A stretch of 64,000 nucleotides of DNA. It comes from Turnera subulata. Taxonomy: Eukaryota > Streptophyta > Magnoliopsida > Malpighiales > Passifloraceae. The notes under the pieces were generated by a model. That model was given only the letters and a program-made list of their open reading frames with translations. It searched no databases and was not told the DNA's origin. Shown one piece after another: positions 34,495-45,675 of the stretch. A program made the position numbers and the translations under genes. How positions within the stretch are numbered: the stretch's first letter is position 1; the number at the start of each line of letters is the position of its first letter. The stretch covers positions 63,707 through 127,706 of the forward strand of contig JAKUCV010004273.1 of NCBI GenBank assembly GCA_028386065.3, written 5' to 3'.

Positions 34495-34740
34495 AAGCCG
34501 ATCAATGACGCACTGTCGGACGATTACCTCGCCACGGTCAATGCGATTTCCACAAAGAAACCTCCTTGGTTTGCCGAGTTCGTTGATTATCTATATCGCA
34601 TGGGATACATTCCGAAGGATGGGAGCAATTTTGATCATGTCTGCAATCAAGGCGAATTTCATGGGAGGCAATTCACCGAAAAGCTTCATGATCCACCATA
34701 ACCGCGCATCCACCCAGTCCAGCTAAGACAACATTAAAGA
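34495..34740 (+). pseudogene. Pol residue; integrase core absent
   Basis: In frame after the TAG at 34492-34494 comes P-P-W-F-A-E-F-V-D-Y-L, the linker before integrase, then within about 70 codons the text already resembles the extreme end of an Athila polyprotein (cgctgtgtgggaggcaaccc type). The zinc-binding HHCC and the catalytic D-D-E core are therefore deleted. Confidence 0.65.
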
Positions 34741-35277
34741 GGCACTGTGTGGGAGGCAACCCACATTTTAAGGTAGTTTAGTGTTTTAAGTCTTTTATTT
34801 TTATTAATTTTTATTTTTGTTTTGTTTTTTTTTTAGTCTATGCAGATTGCAAGAAGAAGGAATTTTTGTTTCGAGGAGAGATCAACCACATTGGAAGGGT
34901 CAAGACGAATTCTTCATCAAATTAAACAGAGAAGCTTTTCTTAAACTCAAACTTTTACTTTCCTGCGTAATTTTTGTGATGATTTGCTTGAGTGCTTTGT
35001 TGGATTTTATTTGTTTTGATGCACTCATATACATTTAGCACTTACCCTTAGGTTCCGATGGTGAGTTCATAACAAACTAGGCTACAGTAGAGGAGACAAT
35101 TTTTAGGATTAATTTTTAGGATTTTTTTTATTTTTCTAGCACCCTAGGATTTTTCACCTTTTCATAATTCATTAAAAAGATAAAAATCAAAAAATAGAAA
35201 ATCAAAAAAAAATCAGAAAAATATTTCAGGAAAACACAAAAAAAATAGAAAAATAAAAAAATTGGGCCTAGAACATA

Positions 35278-35600
35278 CCGATTAGTGCACCGTGGCGCAC
35301 AAGAAGGACAATTAGCGCGCCCTAGGAAAGGCACAGTAACCTGCGCATCAGCACGCACCAAGGTGCGCCAACGCTCAGGTCAGCGCGCACCAACCGACCC
35401 GAGGACGCACCTACAAGCGCACCCTAGCACACCCGGACGCACCAATCGGCACACCAGCACGGCACCCGCTAGCGCGCACAACCAGCGCACCCAAGGAGGC
35501 CCAGGCGCACCAATTGGCCCGTCAGGTGCGCCAACAGCATGCCAAAGCGCGCCCAGCAACACCAATTGCGCGCACCGACCCGAGAGCAAGGAGGACATGC
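35278..35600. repeat. GCGCAC/GTGCGC-rich island
   Basis: About 320 bp with about 20 copies of GCGCAC, GCGCGC, GTGCGC or close variants, for example caggtgcgccaacagc and agcgcgcaccaaccgac, set in AT-rich surroundings. Many CpG sites survive, which is unusual in old heavily methylated plant repeats. Confidence 0.75.
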
Positions 35601-35857
35601 ACCGACTTGGAATTTTTGGACCAGCACCCCTTTGCAATTTTATTTAGTTATTCTTACGCCCACCAAAAATATATAGGTTAGTATTCCTTTAGTTTTTAGG
35701 ATTAGGAATTAGTTTTTATTTTTTGGGATTTTCTAATCCTTGGAGCAATAGGATTCCTAGTACACACCCACTTTGAATACTAGATTGAGGAGGATTCCTA
35801 GTACCCATAGGAGTAGAAGGCGGCACCAACACCCCTTATTCCACCGCCTCTAGAGCC

Positions 35858-35865
35858 TATAAATA
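35858..35865 (+). promoter_or_regulatory. TATA box before ATHILA ORF-1
   Basis: TATAAATA in gagcctataaatacacaccc, about 200 bp before the ATG at 36066. The following sequence is C/A-rich like a plant 5' untranslated region. A separate promoter for the envelope-like frame is an inference. Confidence 0.45.
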
Positions 35866-36065
35866 CACACCCTTACCCCCATATTTTTCCACACCAAACC
35901 ATTCAAGCTCTAGACATCCATACCCTAGTGCCGATTTACCTTCCTTAGCACCCTTTAGGTTTTTCTTTTCGTCTCCTACTCTCTTTAGCCCTAGTTCAAG
36001 AAGACTTTTCCCACAAACAACCATTGCCGACCTAACTTCACCATCACCGACCATACCCGTGCTTT

Positions 36066-37055
36066 ATGCCTATGCCTAAGTTTACCGAGTACAATCCGGG
36101 ATGGATGTCTGAAGAGAATCGCGCTAGGTTTGACAAGCTGAATAGGAGACCTCTAATTCCTACGAGGTATATTGATTTTGAGGTGGTTGAATCTTACAAT
36201 CTTAACGAGCCGATTGGCAAGAATCTTGCCAACATAGGACTAGTCGATTTTTGCAAGACTAGGGAGTCGTCATACGAGGAGCTTACTTATGAGTTTCTTG
36301 CTACTTTTGGGTATGATTTGGATCTCAAGGACATTCATGATCCTGGCTATGTCAGGCTTCGACTTGCAAGCAAAGACTATGAGATGAGCTTAACTGATTT
36401 CAACAAGATTTTTGGTTTTGATGCCGGAGGATGGCGAGTTCCTAGCTGTAGCTTCAGTGGCAGAGTCATGATGGACACGATTTGCAATGATTCTTACATT
36501 CCTTGCTCAGGCTTAGCTAGTGACTTGTGCATTAAGGACAATGCACTGAGGTATTTACACAGAGTTTTGGCACACTCTTTCTTTGGAAGAACCAAAGATG
36601 CACACAGGGTGCAATGCGATGAGCTTTTTGTACTCTTTTTCATGGTATACGGGTACAAGCTCAATGGAGGAGTTTGGTTGCTGCAAAATTTTGCTCACAT
36701 TTGCAAAGGAGAAGGCAAGATACCATGTGGAGGGCTGATTACTCATATCGCAAAATTCTTAGGAATTAACCTAGATCCCTACACTTTAACCCCTTCTAAC
36801 CCCGCACTTGAGACTGTGCATAAACATGTTGCCGCAGTAATGGCCGTAGAACTCCATGAACCCATTGGTCCATATCCTTTTAGTGATGAAGAAGAGGTTG
36901 ATGAGGAATGCTTTTGTGTTAGCACACAACCGATCCACCGTAAGCCACCATCGTCTACATCATCCGTGGAGTCTGATTCCTCCAACATCTTCGACTTTCT
37001 CATGGGATGGAAAGCTCAAGTGGATGGCATCATTTCCACTAAGTTAAATTCATGA
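36066..37055 (+). CDS. ATHILA ORF-1 (envelope-like) protein, chimeric end
   Basis: An uninterrupted 329-codon frame from ATG, the best-kept gene of this element. Features seen: an N-terminal basic segment, Y-E-E-L-T-Y-E-F-L-A-T-F-G (about residues 70-82), Y-V-R-L-R-L and M-S-L-T-D-F-N-K-I-F-G-F (about 98-121), Y-L-H-R-V-L-A-H-S-F-F-G-R (about 159-171), an F-F-M-V-Y-G stretch, and an acidic and Ser-rich tail (residues 271-312). This is the layout of the ATHILA ORF-1 family, which sits where an envelope gene would be; its biochemical role is unknown. No signal peptide or strong membrane helix is seen. The last nine or so codons, from about 37028, come from a reverse-oriented Tat LTR, so the original C terminus is lost. 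Confidence 0.75.
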   Translation: MPMPKFTEYNPGWMSEENRARFDKLNRRPLIPTRYIDFEVVESYNLNEPIGKNLANIGLVDFCKTRESSYEELTYEFLATFGYDLDLKDIHDPGYVRLRLASKDYEMSLTDFNKIFGFDAGGWRVPSCSFSGRVMMDTICNDSYIPCSGLASDLCIKDNALRYLHRVLAHSFFGRTKDAHRVQCDELFVLFFMVYGYKLNGGVWLLQNFAHICKGEGKIPCGGLITHIAKFLGINLDPYTLTPSNPALETVHKHVAAVMAVELHEPIGPYPFSDEEEVDEECFCVSTQPIHRKPPSSTSSVESDSSNIFDFLMGWKAQVDGIISTKLNS

Positions 37056-37159
37056 CATGTCTTAATCCTAAGATTGAATCATCTCATCAATTCTAGGTTC
37101 AAGTATGTTTAAAATCTAATTCTAGTAGAAAATTAGTGGGTCAAATTTTTGTGTTCACA
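37028..37159 (-). repeat. Tat LTR start fragment, reverse oriented
   Basis: On the minus strand 37159-37028 aligns with the first about 130 bases of the Tat-2 LTR (11280-11410), including 'gatgagatgattcaatcttagg' for 'gatgatttgatcctagg' and the text aatttaacttagtgg for aatttaccttagtgg. The rest of the LTR is missing. It truncates the Athila element. Confidence 0.8.
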
Positions 37160-37243
37160 CCGTGCACCAGCATGTAGAACACCCAAGATGATTTGGATGA
37201 AGAAAAATGACGTTGTGAAGATCACCAAGCCCAGGGTGGAGAT
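37160..37243 (+). repeat. Copia 3' internal end with polypurine tract
   Basis: A short internal piece ending in GGGTGGAGAT (37234-37243) just before an LTR start. This is the usual Copia polypurine context. The remainder of the element is gone. Confidence 0.65.
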
Positions 37244-37612
37244 TGTTGGGATTTGCGCTGCAATTGGACTTGGCCCAGGATAGGCTTTGACATGAAGAAA
37301 AAGTAAGATAATTAATTTTGCTTGGAGTGTCCTCAACGTAGTAGCTGTTTAGCTATTATAAATAGAAGGTTTTGGGTTTAATTTTTTTGTAGAGCTGCAA
37401 AGTAGTTGTGGGTGCGCGGCTAGAGTAGAGAAAAGAGTAGAGAAAAGTCTAAAGACTTCAGAGGAGTATTTTATTGGGAGATTTTATGTACTAATATTTT
37501 TATATTAGTGAAGATTGGAAGATCGTGGACGTAGGCAAGTTTAAGGCCGAACCACGTTAAATCTTTGTGTCTTGTTTTATTTTTCCGCGAATCTTTTGCA
37601 GTTTCCCCAACA
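37244..37612 (+). repeat. Short Copia 3' LTR, 369 bp
   Basis: Starts TGTTGGGATTTG after a polypurine tract and ends TTTCCCCAACA; the terminal TGTTGGG/CCCAACA are inverted repeats. A TATA-like tataaata lies at about 37357. No second copy is in the window. It belongs to a different Copia family from the three others here. Confidence 0.75.
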
Positions 37613-38687
37613 AATTCCAAGTAATTTGGGCTAGGCCCCCATTTATACAAAAACAGAAAAATAAAATTAATTGTAGTTAATTGGCTAATTTGACTTCCTG
37701 AAATAAAACTAAAATTTTGTTACATATTGAATATATTTTCAAATTTTGATGCATATTGAATATATGGTTTTCAGTTCCTAAGATTACCATTAAACATATT
37801 GATAATGCAAATGGGGAAGTGAGGCAGGTGGTCATCTTCCCACAACACACAACCCAGGTGTCGAAATAGTAGGGCCCCTTGAGCAAGAGCTTTATATTAT
37901 ATAGTATATTAGATTAGATTAGATACCGATACAAGATCCAACACAGAAGAAGCATTTGTGTTAATTTTGAAGGAGTTAGGAGGTGGTGGAAGTGAAGAAG
38001 CATGGGATGCTGATAAACAATAGGAATTACTACTATCTATTTTTTCATTCTCACATTGATAACTCAATAAAAAGAAAACTAATTTATTTGAAAGTGGTTA
38101 TAATTTTTAATTGATAAAAGAAATGTAATTCATGATATATTAAAACTGCAGGACATAATTTTTAATTTATAAAATAATATTTTTTTTTCTATACAACATA
38201 TGACTTTTGAAATCCAAGGCTGAAAGTATCAATCAAATCCAATTAAGGGAAAAAGGTTTAGACGATACTAAATTTAAAGTATTCATTTATTGATTACATA
38301 GGCATTGCCATAGGAATTAGTGGATCTAGCATTAGCCTAGGTTTTTCTATAATCATCCTTGAAACTGATTCACTACTCTTACATGGGATGCTCATGAGAA
38401 AAACACAATTAACCTTCGGAAGTTTACAGCATTGTAAGTGATATCCTACAAAAGTCTGGTATCTTTGAATCCTGTGTTTTTTTTTTTTGTTTTCTGTAGT
38501 GGCGAGAAGCCATTAATATTGGATTCAAATTAATTAAGGAAATTATGAAATTTGTTTTTTTTTTAAATCAAGAGGGATCAGAAAGGCAAAAAAATAAATA
38601 AAAGAAGGAGTTACTTGGATATACGACCTGAATGATGTGATGTAGAGCCTTCAAAGTGACAAATTCTTGAATAATGAAGATGGCTTG
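37613..38687. other. AT-rich unassigned DNA; paralogue of 41.0-41.4 kb
   Basis: No gene is supported. From about 37670 to 38300 the sequence matches about 41030-41418 plus 59718-59745 (shared 'acatattgaatat', 'cagttcctaagatta', 'attgataatgcaaatgg', 'acatatgacttttgaaatcc'). The copy here has an internal duplication of 'acatattgaatatattt' and lacks the 18 kb MULE. The repeat may be host DNA or an unrecognised old element. Confidence 0.7.
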
Positions 38688-40293
38688 TGTGAGAACCCGG
38701 CCCAAAATTACTTGGGCCTTCTCACCTATTCCTTTTCACCTTCTTCCTCAAATCAATCCCATGTCGATAGAGTCGTCACTCAAATTTTATTAAGGACAAA
38801 ATTTAGGGAAAAACCTTCGAATGACTCCTTAGGCAACTGATCATAGCAAACCAAAGACATGAGATTCGGGGGTTCGTCATGGATGGGAAGGTGTTAGGCA
38901 CCCATCCATATTGGGTCGAAACCTTTTGCAATTCAAGAGCACATGTATGCCTTGTGCAAAGTGTGCAAGTGTGGAAACAAAGGAAACTAAAAAGAAAGGG
39001 GAGGAGAAGAAGATTTGGCTTGCTTCCCATTATGAAATTGAGACTACCTACGTACCCGAGTGACCGGGGTCAAAGCCATGTAGTTCTAAACATGGCATTA
39101 GCTCGCTACTTACATCATCAAAAGTATCATCAGACAGTCAGCAAAAGATCAAACAAGAAAGGATTAGTGTTATCTCTTGTAGCCCTCCTCTAGCTCCTTG
39201 GTTTGGGTTGAATTGTGCACCTACCTTCTTGCCACTTCTAAGCTTGATTGTCAGTCCCTCGTGGTCTACCCTTGTTGCCTCCTTGTTGATGCTACCCACG
39301 AGATTCTTCCAGAGTTTTTGCCTATAGAAATATTTCTAGGCTTGGAGAAGTAGAATTTCTCCAACCAACAAAGCTTATGGGGGTGTGTGTGTAATGAGCT
39401 AAGCCATATACGAGTGGAGGGTCCTATTTATAATAATCTGGGGTGTATAGGGGTGTAGATCTACCTAATGACCAAGGTCTCAGCCAAAAATCTAGGACAA
39501 AACCGTGTAGAATCAAATTAGGGGTGAAAATCGGGAAAATCGGGCAATCTGGGCATGCATGACCGCCAGGGCCGGCGGTCATGGGCTGGATGGCTGCCAT
39601 GGCCGGCAGTCATGGAGTCCATGACCGCCAGGGCCGGCATTTATCCTGCCATGGCCGCCCGACACCTCTGCGTTTCCCCATTCTTTCCTTGTTGGCACCC
39701 GGTTTCCCTAATTCCTTCCTGATTTGATTCCACCGCGTAATTAACCCCTACTCAACCCAGAATCACTTCTTTTCTTGATTAGTACTCCTGCCAATCATCT
39801 CCTAATTGATTGATTACATATTAAGTCCCCATTTCATGCCCAAATCATACAAAAAAAGACATTTACTGGTAAGGGATGATTTAACTCTAATTTTCTACGA
39901 AAATCAGAGCTAAAATTAGTCTGCAAGTAATGTGTTTATGGGCTGCTCAGCTCTGGTAGGTCCACATTTTATTAACTTAGGCCCTCAAATTCAAACCCAA
40001 AAATAAATCTTCTCATTATAATTGGGTTAAAATACACAAGACAGCCCAAATGAATAAAATGAGATATTATTTTAATGAACTGGGCTTTAGTATATTTTTA
40101 TCCTAAGATTAAATCATCTCATTAATCCTAAGGTCCAGATATATAAATCCCAATTCACAAAATATGCATTCCACTAAAATAAATTCCAAGTGTGCCTTAG
40201 CCAAAGACCAAATCATCTCATTAATCTTATGGTTTGAGCACCCCTAAAATCTAAATTAGAGGAATATTTATGGGTCAAATTTGGGTGTTCACA
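38688..40293 (-). repeat. Reverse-oriented Tat LTR, probably solo
   Basis: On the minus strand it starts TGTGAACACCCAAATTTG at 40293 and ends GGGCCGGGTTCTCACA at 38688, collinear with the Tat-2 LTR over its full length with many substitutions. The TATA box is at 39425-39432 (minus) and the gccggcggtcatgg hairpin block at 39555-39660. No primer site or polypurine tract flanks it, and I find no convincing 5-bp duplication, so 'solo' is an inference. Confidence 0.8.
39425..39432 (-). promoter_or_regulatory. TATA box of reverse Tat LTR
   Basis: TATAAATA on the minus strand in attataaataggaccc, equivalent to the boxes at 12110 and 20142. Confidence 0.55.
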
Positions 40294-41409
40294 TGTTGTA
40301 AGGACTAAGAATATTGGAGATAAAAATATAATATTTACAATTAGTGTTTGAATAAAAATCGGAATACTAGTTATTAACTTATATATCATATTAATTAATG
40401 AACAGTAATTAGTTTCTGAATCAAAAAAGAAAGACTAGTTATTAATTTATATAGTATACAGATTAATTAATGAAGGATAATTTTTTCAATTTTCTAGCCT
40501 TTCTGGTTCGTGCTTTTATATAGTACTAGTTTTTGTGCAGGTACGATGCACGGGTACAATTTTATTATTTTTAAAAATAATTTTATGGTGATTAAAAAAT
40601 AAATTGAATATTTGTTAGATTAGGTGAGATATTAAATTTATAATTATAATTTCATAGATGAGCTAAAATAGTTAATATAATAATTATCTTATATAATAAT
40701 AGTTTTTCAATTAAGATAAAATTGTAATATATTAAGCATTTAAATGAATATGGTTTATAGAAAACTAGTTACTAATTTAATTTTGTGGTATAAGATATAA
40801 AACTGATTTGGGATTTTGGGATCCCAATTCTTTTAAAATATATGTCTAATACAAATCTAAATTATAATTTAGAATGGTCCATACCAAATTATCTTGCTTA
40901 TTTGGATCATTTAGAATTCCGATTTGGAATTGAGATTCGGAATTTTTGGATTGTTCAGGATCGGTGCTAACCCCTGAATTTGAATGGCAATTAATTGCCA
41001 TTTTCTCGGATCTTGAGCCAAATACCTCTATAGTAACATTAGTTGTGGTTAATTTGACATCCTAAAATAAAACTGTAATTTTGATACATATTGAATATGT
41101 TGTTTTTCAGTTCCTAAGATTACTGGTAACCATATTGATAATGCAAATGGAGAAGTGGGCTGGTGGTCTTGATACATGCTTCTATAATGGCACTTGTCAC
41201 CCCTTCACAATGTCAGGTGTTAAAATAACAGAACCCTTTCTATTGTATAGTATATCAGATGTCAGATAGAAAATCCGACACAAGAAGCATTTATGTTAAT
41301 TATATGAAATAATATTTTTTTTTCTATACGACATATGATTTTTGAAATCCGAAGCTGAAAGTAACAATCAAATCTAATTAAGGAAAAAGTGGTATATGCC
41401 ATTCTAAGT
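40294..41409. other. AT-rich unassigned DNA left of MULE
   Basis: No gene is supported. The string 'gtacgatgcacgggtac' near 40540 is a GC-rich near-palindrome in AT-rich DNA. From about 41030 the sequence is the paralogue of the segment at 37.7-38.3 kb. Confidence 0.6.
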
Positions 41410-41418
41410 TTTTAGTAT
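41410..41418. other. Candidate 9-bp target duplication of large MULE, left
   Basis: ttttagtat, repeated at 59718-59726 just outside the right inverted repeat. The empty-site paralogue near 38275 reads atttaaagtat at this place. Confidence 0.6.
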
Positions 41419-41790
41419 CACTAGAGTTACAAACTTTTCTTTACTAAGATTGTGTTACTAATATAGGTGGCGTATGCCACCTCATTTTTTTTAAGTGGGT
41501 GCCATGTCACCCTTTTATATTAAATTTAAAAATTATAATTTAATACAAAATCACTACTCTCTGTCCTGAAAAAAAAAACGATTGCTCTCCTAATTAACGA
41601 ACTCCGATTTCTCTCCTAACCAATCAAACTCCCTGTCTCTTTTTTTGTAGATTTAATATTTTTCTCAACCCTCCCCTTCTCTTAAAAACCTCCCGCGGTT
41701 AAAAAAAACTCTATCATTTTTTTTTTCAGAATTGTCACCAATAATATATAGCCACAAAACCACCCTTGAAAAAAAAACCGATTATTCTCC
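41419..41790 (+). repeat. Left terminal inverted repeat of MULE
   Basis: Inverted copy of 59269-59717. It contains the perfect palindromic core GGTGGCGTATGCCACC (one mismatch in this copy) and four poly-A or poly-T runs of 7-10 bases. Confidence 0.8.
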
Positions 41791-42948
41791 TAACTTTGTA
41801 ACTGTAACGTCCGCCTCAAAAATACTCTTTATCAACCCTAGGAAACTCTTCCCTCTCTCTTAGAATTTCTCACCATGGATATAGTAAAGAAATCATCCAT
41901 TGTTTATCTTACCATTATCAATTCTATTATATTCTTCTCTTCTTTTTAAATTTCAGCCCTTCCAACGTTGTTTTTGTTTTGACTGCTACTGTTATCCTTT
42001 CCCCTCTTGATTACCCATCTTGTTTTACCGTTGATTGTTGCCGTTGTTTTGATGGTGAACTGCTGTTATCTTTTTCCCTCCTAATTACTCCTCTTGTTTC
42101 TAGGAGACTCTTGTTTCTAGGAGATTGTTGTTGTTGATAATCATAACCAATCACTTTCGTATTAAGATATTGCTTCTCAAATAATTTGTTTTACTATTAA
42201 AACCCAATTTGATTTGCTCGTAACATTAATCCTCTAAACCTGTTAAACAACAACTCTTCTTTTATATATTATTTCAAGTTTTTACCACTTTTTTTTATGC
42301 TAAAAGTTTTTTTTTCTCTTATAATACTCTATATCATTACTTTGTCTTGTGATTATTATTTTTACTATAAACTTTGACTGTTAAAATTATTTATTAGAGT
42401 TTTAGATTGCATATAATATTTTTTGAGGATGACAAAATTTGAATTTCAAAAGAACTAATTTGGAAAAAAAAAAATTGATATTTGATACGCAATGCTGAAT
42501 TAAGCATTGTCTTTTAGAATTGCCCACTATCACTTTACACTTATAACTTATTTTCTTCTATAAAAAAATATATATATATAACAAACTATAGAAAAATAAT
42601 GAAGGTGTTAAAAAAATTACTAGAATAATTTCTCTCACACTATGATTATAAAAAATAATTATTGCACTACAATAAGAATTAACATAAATAATATCTATAT
42701 TTTAAAAATTTAAGAAATATATAATTATTATATTTCCTTTTAAAATATCTTGTTGCATCATAATAAATAATATAATTTTTAGGAAAGGAGGTGAAGGTTA
42801 CAAATTAAAGCGAATAATAAAATTAAGTATGAATAAAATTATAAAAATTATTTATAAAAATTAAAATTTATTTAAAGATGAAGAAAAGTAAATAGCTATA
42901 AATAATTGTTCATAGTAAAAAATTATTTATTACTGTACTCTACATTAT

Positions 42949-42980
<32 letters not shown>

Positions 42981-43010
42981 TATTTAATCAAACAATATAT
43001 AGATTTTTAT
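41791..43010. other. MULE interior, AT-rich, no gene seen
   Basis: About 1.2 kb of very AT-rich sequence with an alternating TA microsatellite at about 42951-42972. No transposase motif is visible on either strand. Confidence 0.55.
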
Positions 43011-43041
43011 CTAAAGTTGTGAGAAAATTAAAGAATCCAAG

Positions 43042-44093
43042 ATGAACAAGCTCATGAGGGACTTTGAGTTGTTTCAAATGAGGCCGGATGAGTCAATCCA
43101 AGAGCTAGACACAAGGTTCACAATTTTGTGTATTAACCTTGCTTGTCTTGGAAAGGTGGTCACAACAAAAGAAAAAGTGACCAAGATTCTCAGATCTCTT
43201 CCAACTGAATGGGAGCCTAAGGTGACAGCAATAGAGGAAGCTAAAGATCTGAACACCCTCACCTACAATGAACTTATGGGTAACTTCATTGTGCATGGCT
43301 CGAAATTTGAAGAGAAAGCCAAAAAGAAGAAAGAGCTTGCTCTTAATGCACAAGGAGATGACTCTGAGAGTGACTCAGACATTGCCTTTGTTACTCGGAA
43401 TTTCATTAGGTTCATGAAGAAGAGGAACCAAAGAGGAATCAAACTTGAACAATCAAAGAAGGAACAACCTCTTTGCTTCGGGTGTAATTGCCCTGGACAT
43501 CTCAAAGTCGGTTTTCCTTTGCAAAGAAAACCTAAGTACGATGCTTCAAAAAGCAAAGGAAAGAAGGCAATGGCAGTATGGGATGATCTGGATTCTGAAA
43601 GTGATTCAGATGAAGAAGAGGCTGCCAACATATGTCTCATGGCAAGAGGCAAAAATGAGGTATCAAATTCTGATCCTTCTGATTTTGAATTTGATAACAT
43701 ACAAGATGCATATGATGAATTGTTTATAAGCTTTGAGAAAATGGCAAAAGAAAACATTCAACTTAAACGAAAAATACAGGTATTAGAGTCTAAGAAGTCA
43801 GATCAACAAGCTAGAAGTGATAAGCTGAATGAAGAGCTGGATTCATGTTCATCTGGCATCATTGATGCCAAAACAAAGCTCGATGCACTAACTTATGCCT
43901 ATAGTGAACTCGAAAAGAAAAGTAAGGCTAACCAGGAGATGTGTGATAAGGTTCAGAAAGAAAATAATAGGCTAACCAGAAACTGTGTATATCTAAATGA
44001 TATGCTAAAGAAATTCGAGTCTGGAAGTAAAGGTCTAGACATGATTCTTGGACAACAAAGACACACTCTTCAAAAAGTAGGATTAGGAGCAAC
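43042..44093 (+). pseudogene. Copia-3 gag, 5'-truncated
   Basis: About 350 codons of Sire-type gag: L-x-D-F-E-L-F-Q-M and D-T-R-F-T near the start (gag capsid-like UBN2 region), L-R-S-L-P-T-E-W-E, a Lys/Glu stretch, a zinc knuckle C-F-G-C-x4-H-x4 in which the last Cys is Phe (about 43482-43515), acidic D-S-E-S-D-S-D repeats, and a long coiled coil (about residues 235-330). The ATG at 43042 is internal, since related gags extend further upstream and the frame is open for a few codons before it. The frame continues to 44196 only by reading into the Copia-2 LTR. Confidence 0.85.
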
Positions 44094-45601
44094 TGTAAGT
44101 ATTCGGGCATGCAAACTTGACAATCAAGTGCAGCGGAAAAACCCGGAAACCTTGGAGGATCCAAGTGAAGCAACTAAATTCGAACAACAAAAATGAACAT
44201 ACCTGAAACGGTTAGGATCTTTCACCTAACTGAAGAACCGAATCAGCTAGAGCAAGAAGGATATCCTGCTCCTCTACGGTATCCACACGAACCGTCAATC
44301 ACAGGCCGGAATCTTCTCACGATCTCCAACCCTCGAGCACTCCCGAACCGTGGTGCTAGCTACGGATTTCCGGGAGCTTAATCTTGTGGTTTTGTGTTCT
44401 TCTTTCTTTCTCAAAGAAAGGAAGTGTTTGTGTGTGTTCTTACTGGTCTGAAAAACACTCTCAAGACTCACAAAAACCAGAATGCAATCAGCCAAAAACC
44501 CAAAGCATAATCTAATTATGCCACTCAATTAGTGCTTATGGTAATGGCCAACATAATGGCCCATCATGATTAAGATACCCATTATCTTGTCTACCACCAA
44601 GCACTAATGGGATTACACATCACAAGCAATCAGGTTTGGCTCAATAATTTTGACAATTATTGAATCAAACCAGCCCAAAACGACCACGGTCCAACCACAG
44701 TCCAACCACACCCGGTCGAACCATGGTCCAACCACAGTTCAACCATCTGCTCGAATCAATGGTTCTATGTGTGTGACCCTGTAGGCACTTGTAACGTCCG
44801 GCAATAATTGTAAAATCTCATTTTACAATTATAAGCAAAGAGCGGCGTCTAGCAACATATCATTGCTACCCGAACGACAAGATCAGTACTGATTCTATAT
44901 GCCTTGGAACATGTCATCGTCCCTTCGTCCCATTATCAAGATTAAACACGAGACATGGAATATGTCAATCTCGCATATGTTCAATCTCGGTTTCATGATC
45001 CTTGAGTTAACCGCGTAAAACGGATACCTATGATATCACCATATCATAATCCAAGCATGGCCATGTATTTCCGGTTCAACTCTATCAAGAAACTATCTGA
45101 TAATATACCCGTTATATGGGTTGGACAAATCCCCTCTGGATCATACAAAACCCACTACACATTTATCATATACCCAATGATTACCCTTAAGTCCACCCAG
45201 TTACGGATGACTAGGAATAATATCAAAGTATACGACTCATATGTTGGGAACCTTGATGATCTCAGGTCTAAGGAAAATACATATAAGAATCACTAATGAC
45301 AATCATATAACGTTCCATGTAGGGTTCTTATGTGGGTCAGTCCAGTCCACAAGTTCTCTAACTTGTACCCATATGTAGAATTCATATCTCATATAATTCT
45401 CAACATACGCTAGTCTTAATTTATTATTACAACCCATCCATAATAATAATCGACTAGGGACATTTTAAGAGTACAAAGTATTCTAGGGTTATAAATATGT
45501 GCAAGCGATTATCTCATAATCATATTTATTGGAATAACCTCAATGTATATACATGACTCATACAATCATCCATTGATTGGCTTTTGGGCATGTTACTAAC
45601 A
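44094..45601 (-). repeat. Copia-2 3' LTR, 1508 bp
   Basis: On the minus strand it starts TGTTAGTAACATGCCC at 45601 after GTGGGAGAT and ends ATACTTACA at 44094. It contains a small tandem expansion of 'ggtccaaccacagtccaacc' near 44690 that is shorter in the other LTR. Confidence 0.93.
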
Positions 45602-45612
45602 ATCTCCCACTT
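45602..45612 (-). other. Polypurine tract of Copia-2
   Basis: On the minus strand AAGTGGGAGAT abuts the LTR start. Confidence 0.75.
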
Positions 45613-45675
45613 GCACTGAAGCCAATCATCCATGCATCTAGTACCAATGGATGTTGCATGACCATCATGCTTCCG

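Larger units (their letters stand above)
34741..36065 (+). other. Spacer between pol and envelope-like frame
   Basis: Mostly T-rich and A-rich non-coding sequence. It holds a GC-rich island (35278-35600) and, near its end, a TATA box with a cytosine-rich leader before the ATHILA ORF-1 frame. A 120-codon frame in the island (35285-35647) is a composition effect of gcgcac words. Confidence 0.6.
28479..37027 (+). mobile_element. Athila-type Gypsy element, 3' end missing
   Basis: 5' LTR, tRNA-Asp primer site, gag with zinc knuckle, protease, reverse transcriptase, RNase H remnant, a short residue of the integrase end, a long spacer and an ATHILA ORF-1 (envelope-like) frame, all on the plus strand. 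It interrupts the protease region of Copia-1; the left target-site copy would be gcatc (28474-28478). No 3' LTR is present: the element stops at about 37027, where a reverse Tat LTR fragment begins. The related solo LTR at 24462 is an independent insertion with its own duplication. Confidence 0.88.

Noticed and set aside
35285..35647. Alanine, arginine and threonine-rich 120-codon frame
   Set aside because: Composition effect of the GCGCAC island; several frames are open here.
28479..37612. Complete Athila element with 3' LTR
   Set aside because: No third copy of the 28479-30242 LTR is present; the LTR at 37244-37612 is short, has Copia-type ends and an unrelated sequence.
38688..40293. Target duplication for the reverse Tat LTR
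   Set aside because: The five bases on the two sides (gcttg and tgttg) agree in only three positions; not convincing.
40500..40930. Helitron or SINE end suggested by 'gtacgatgcacgggtac'
   Set aside because: No second terminus, hairpin plus CTRR end, or poly-A tail could be located.
43042..44196. Gag reading frame of 384 codons as one protein
   Set aside because: The last 34 codons lie in the inserted Copia-2 LTR; the real gag part ends at 44093.
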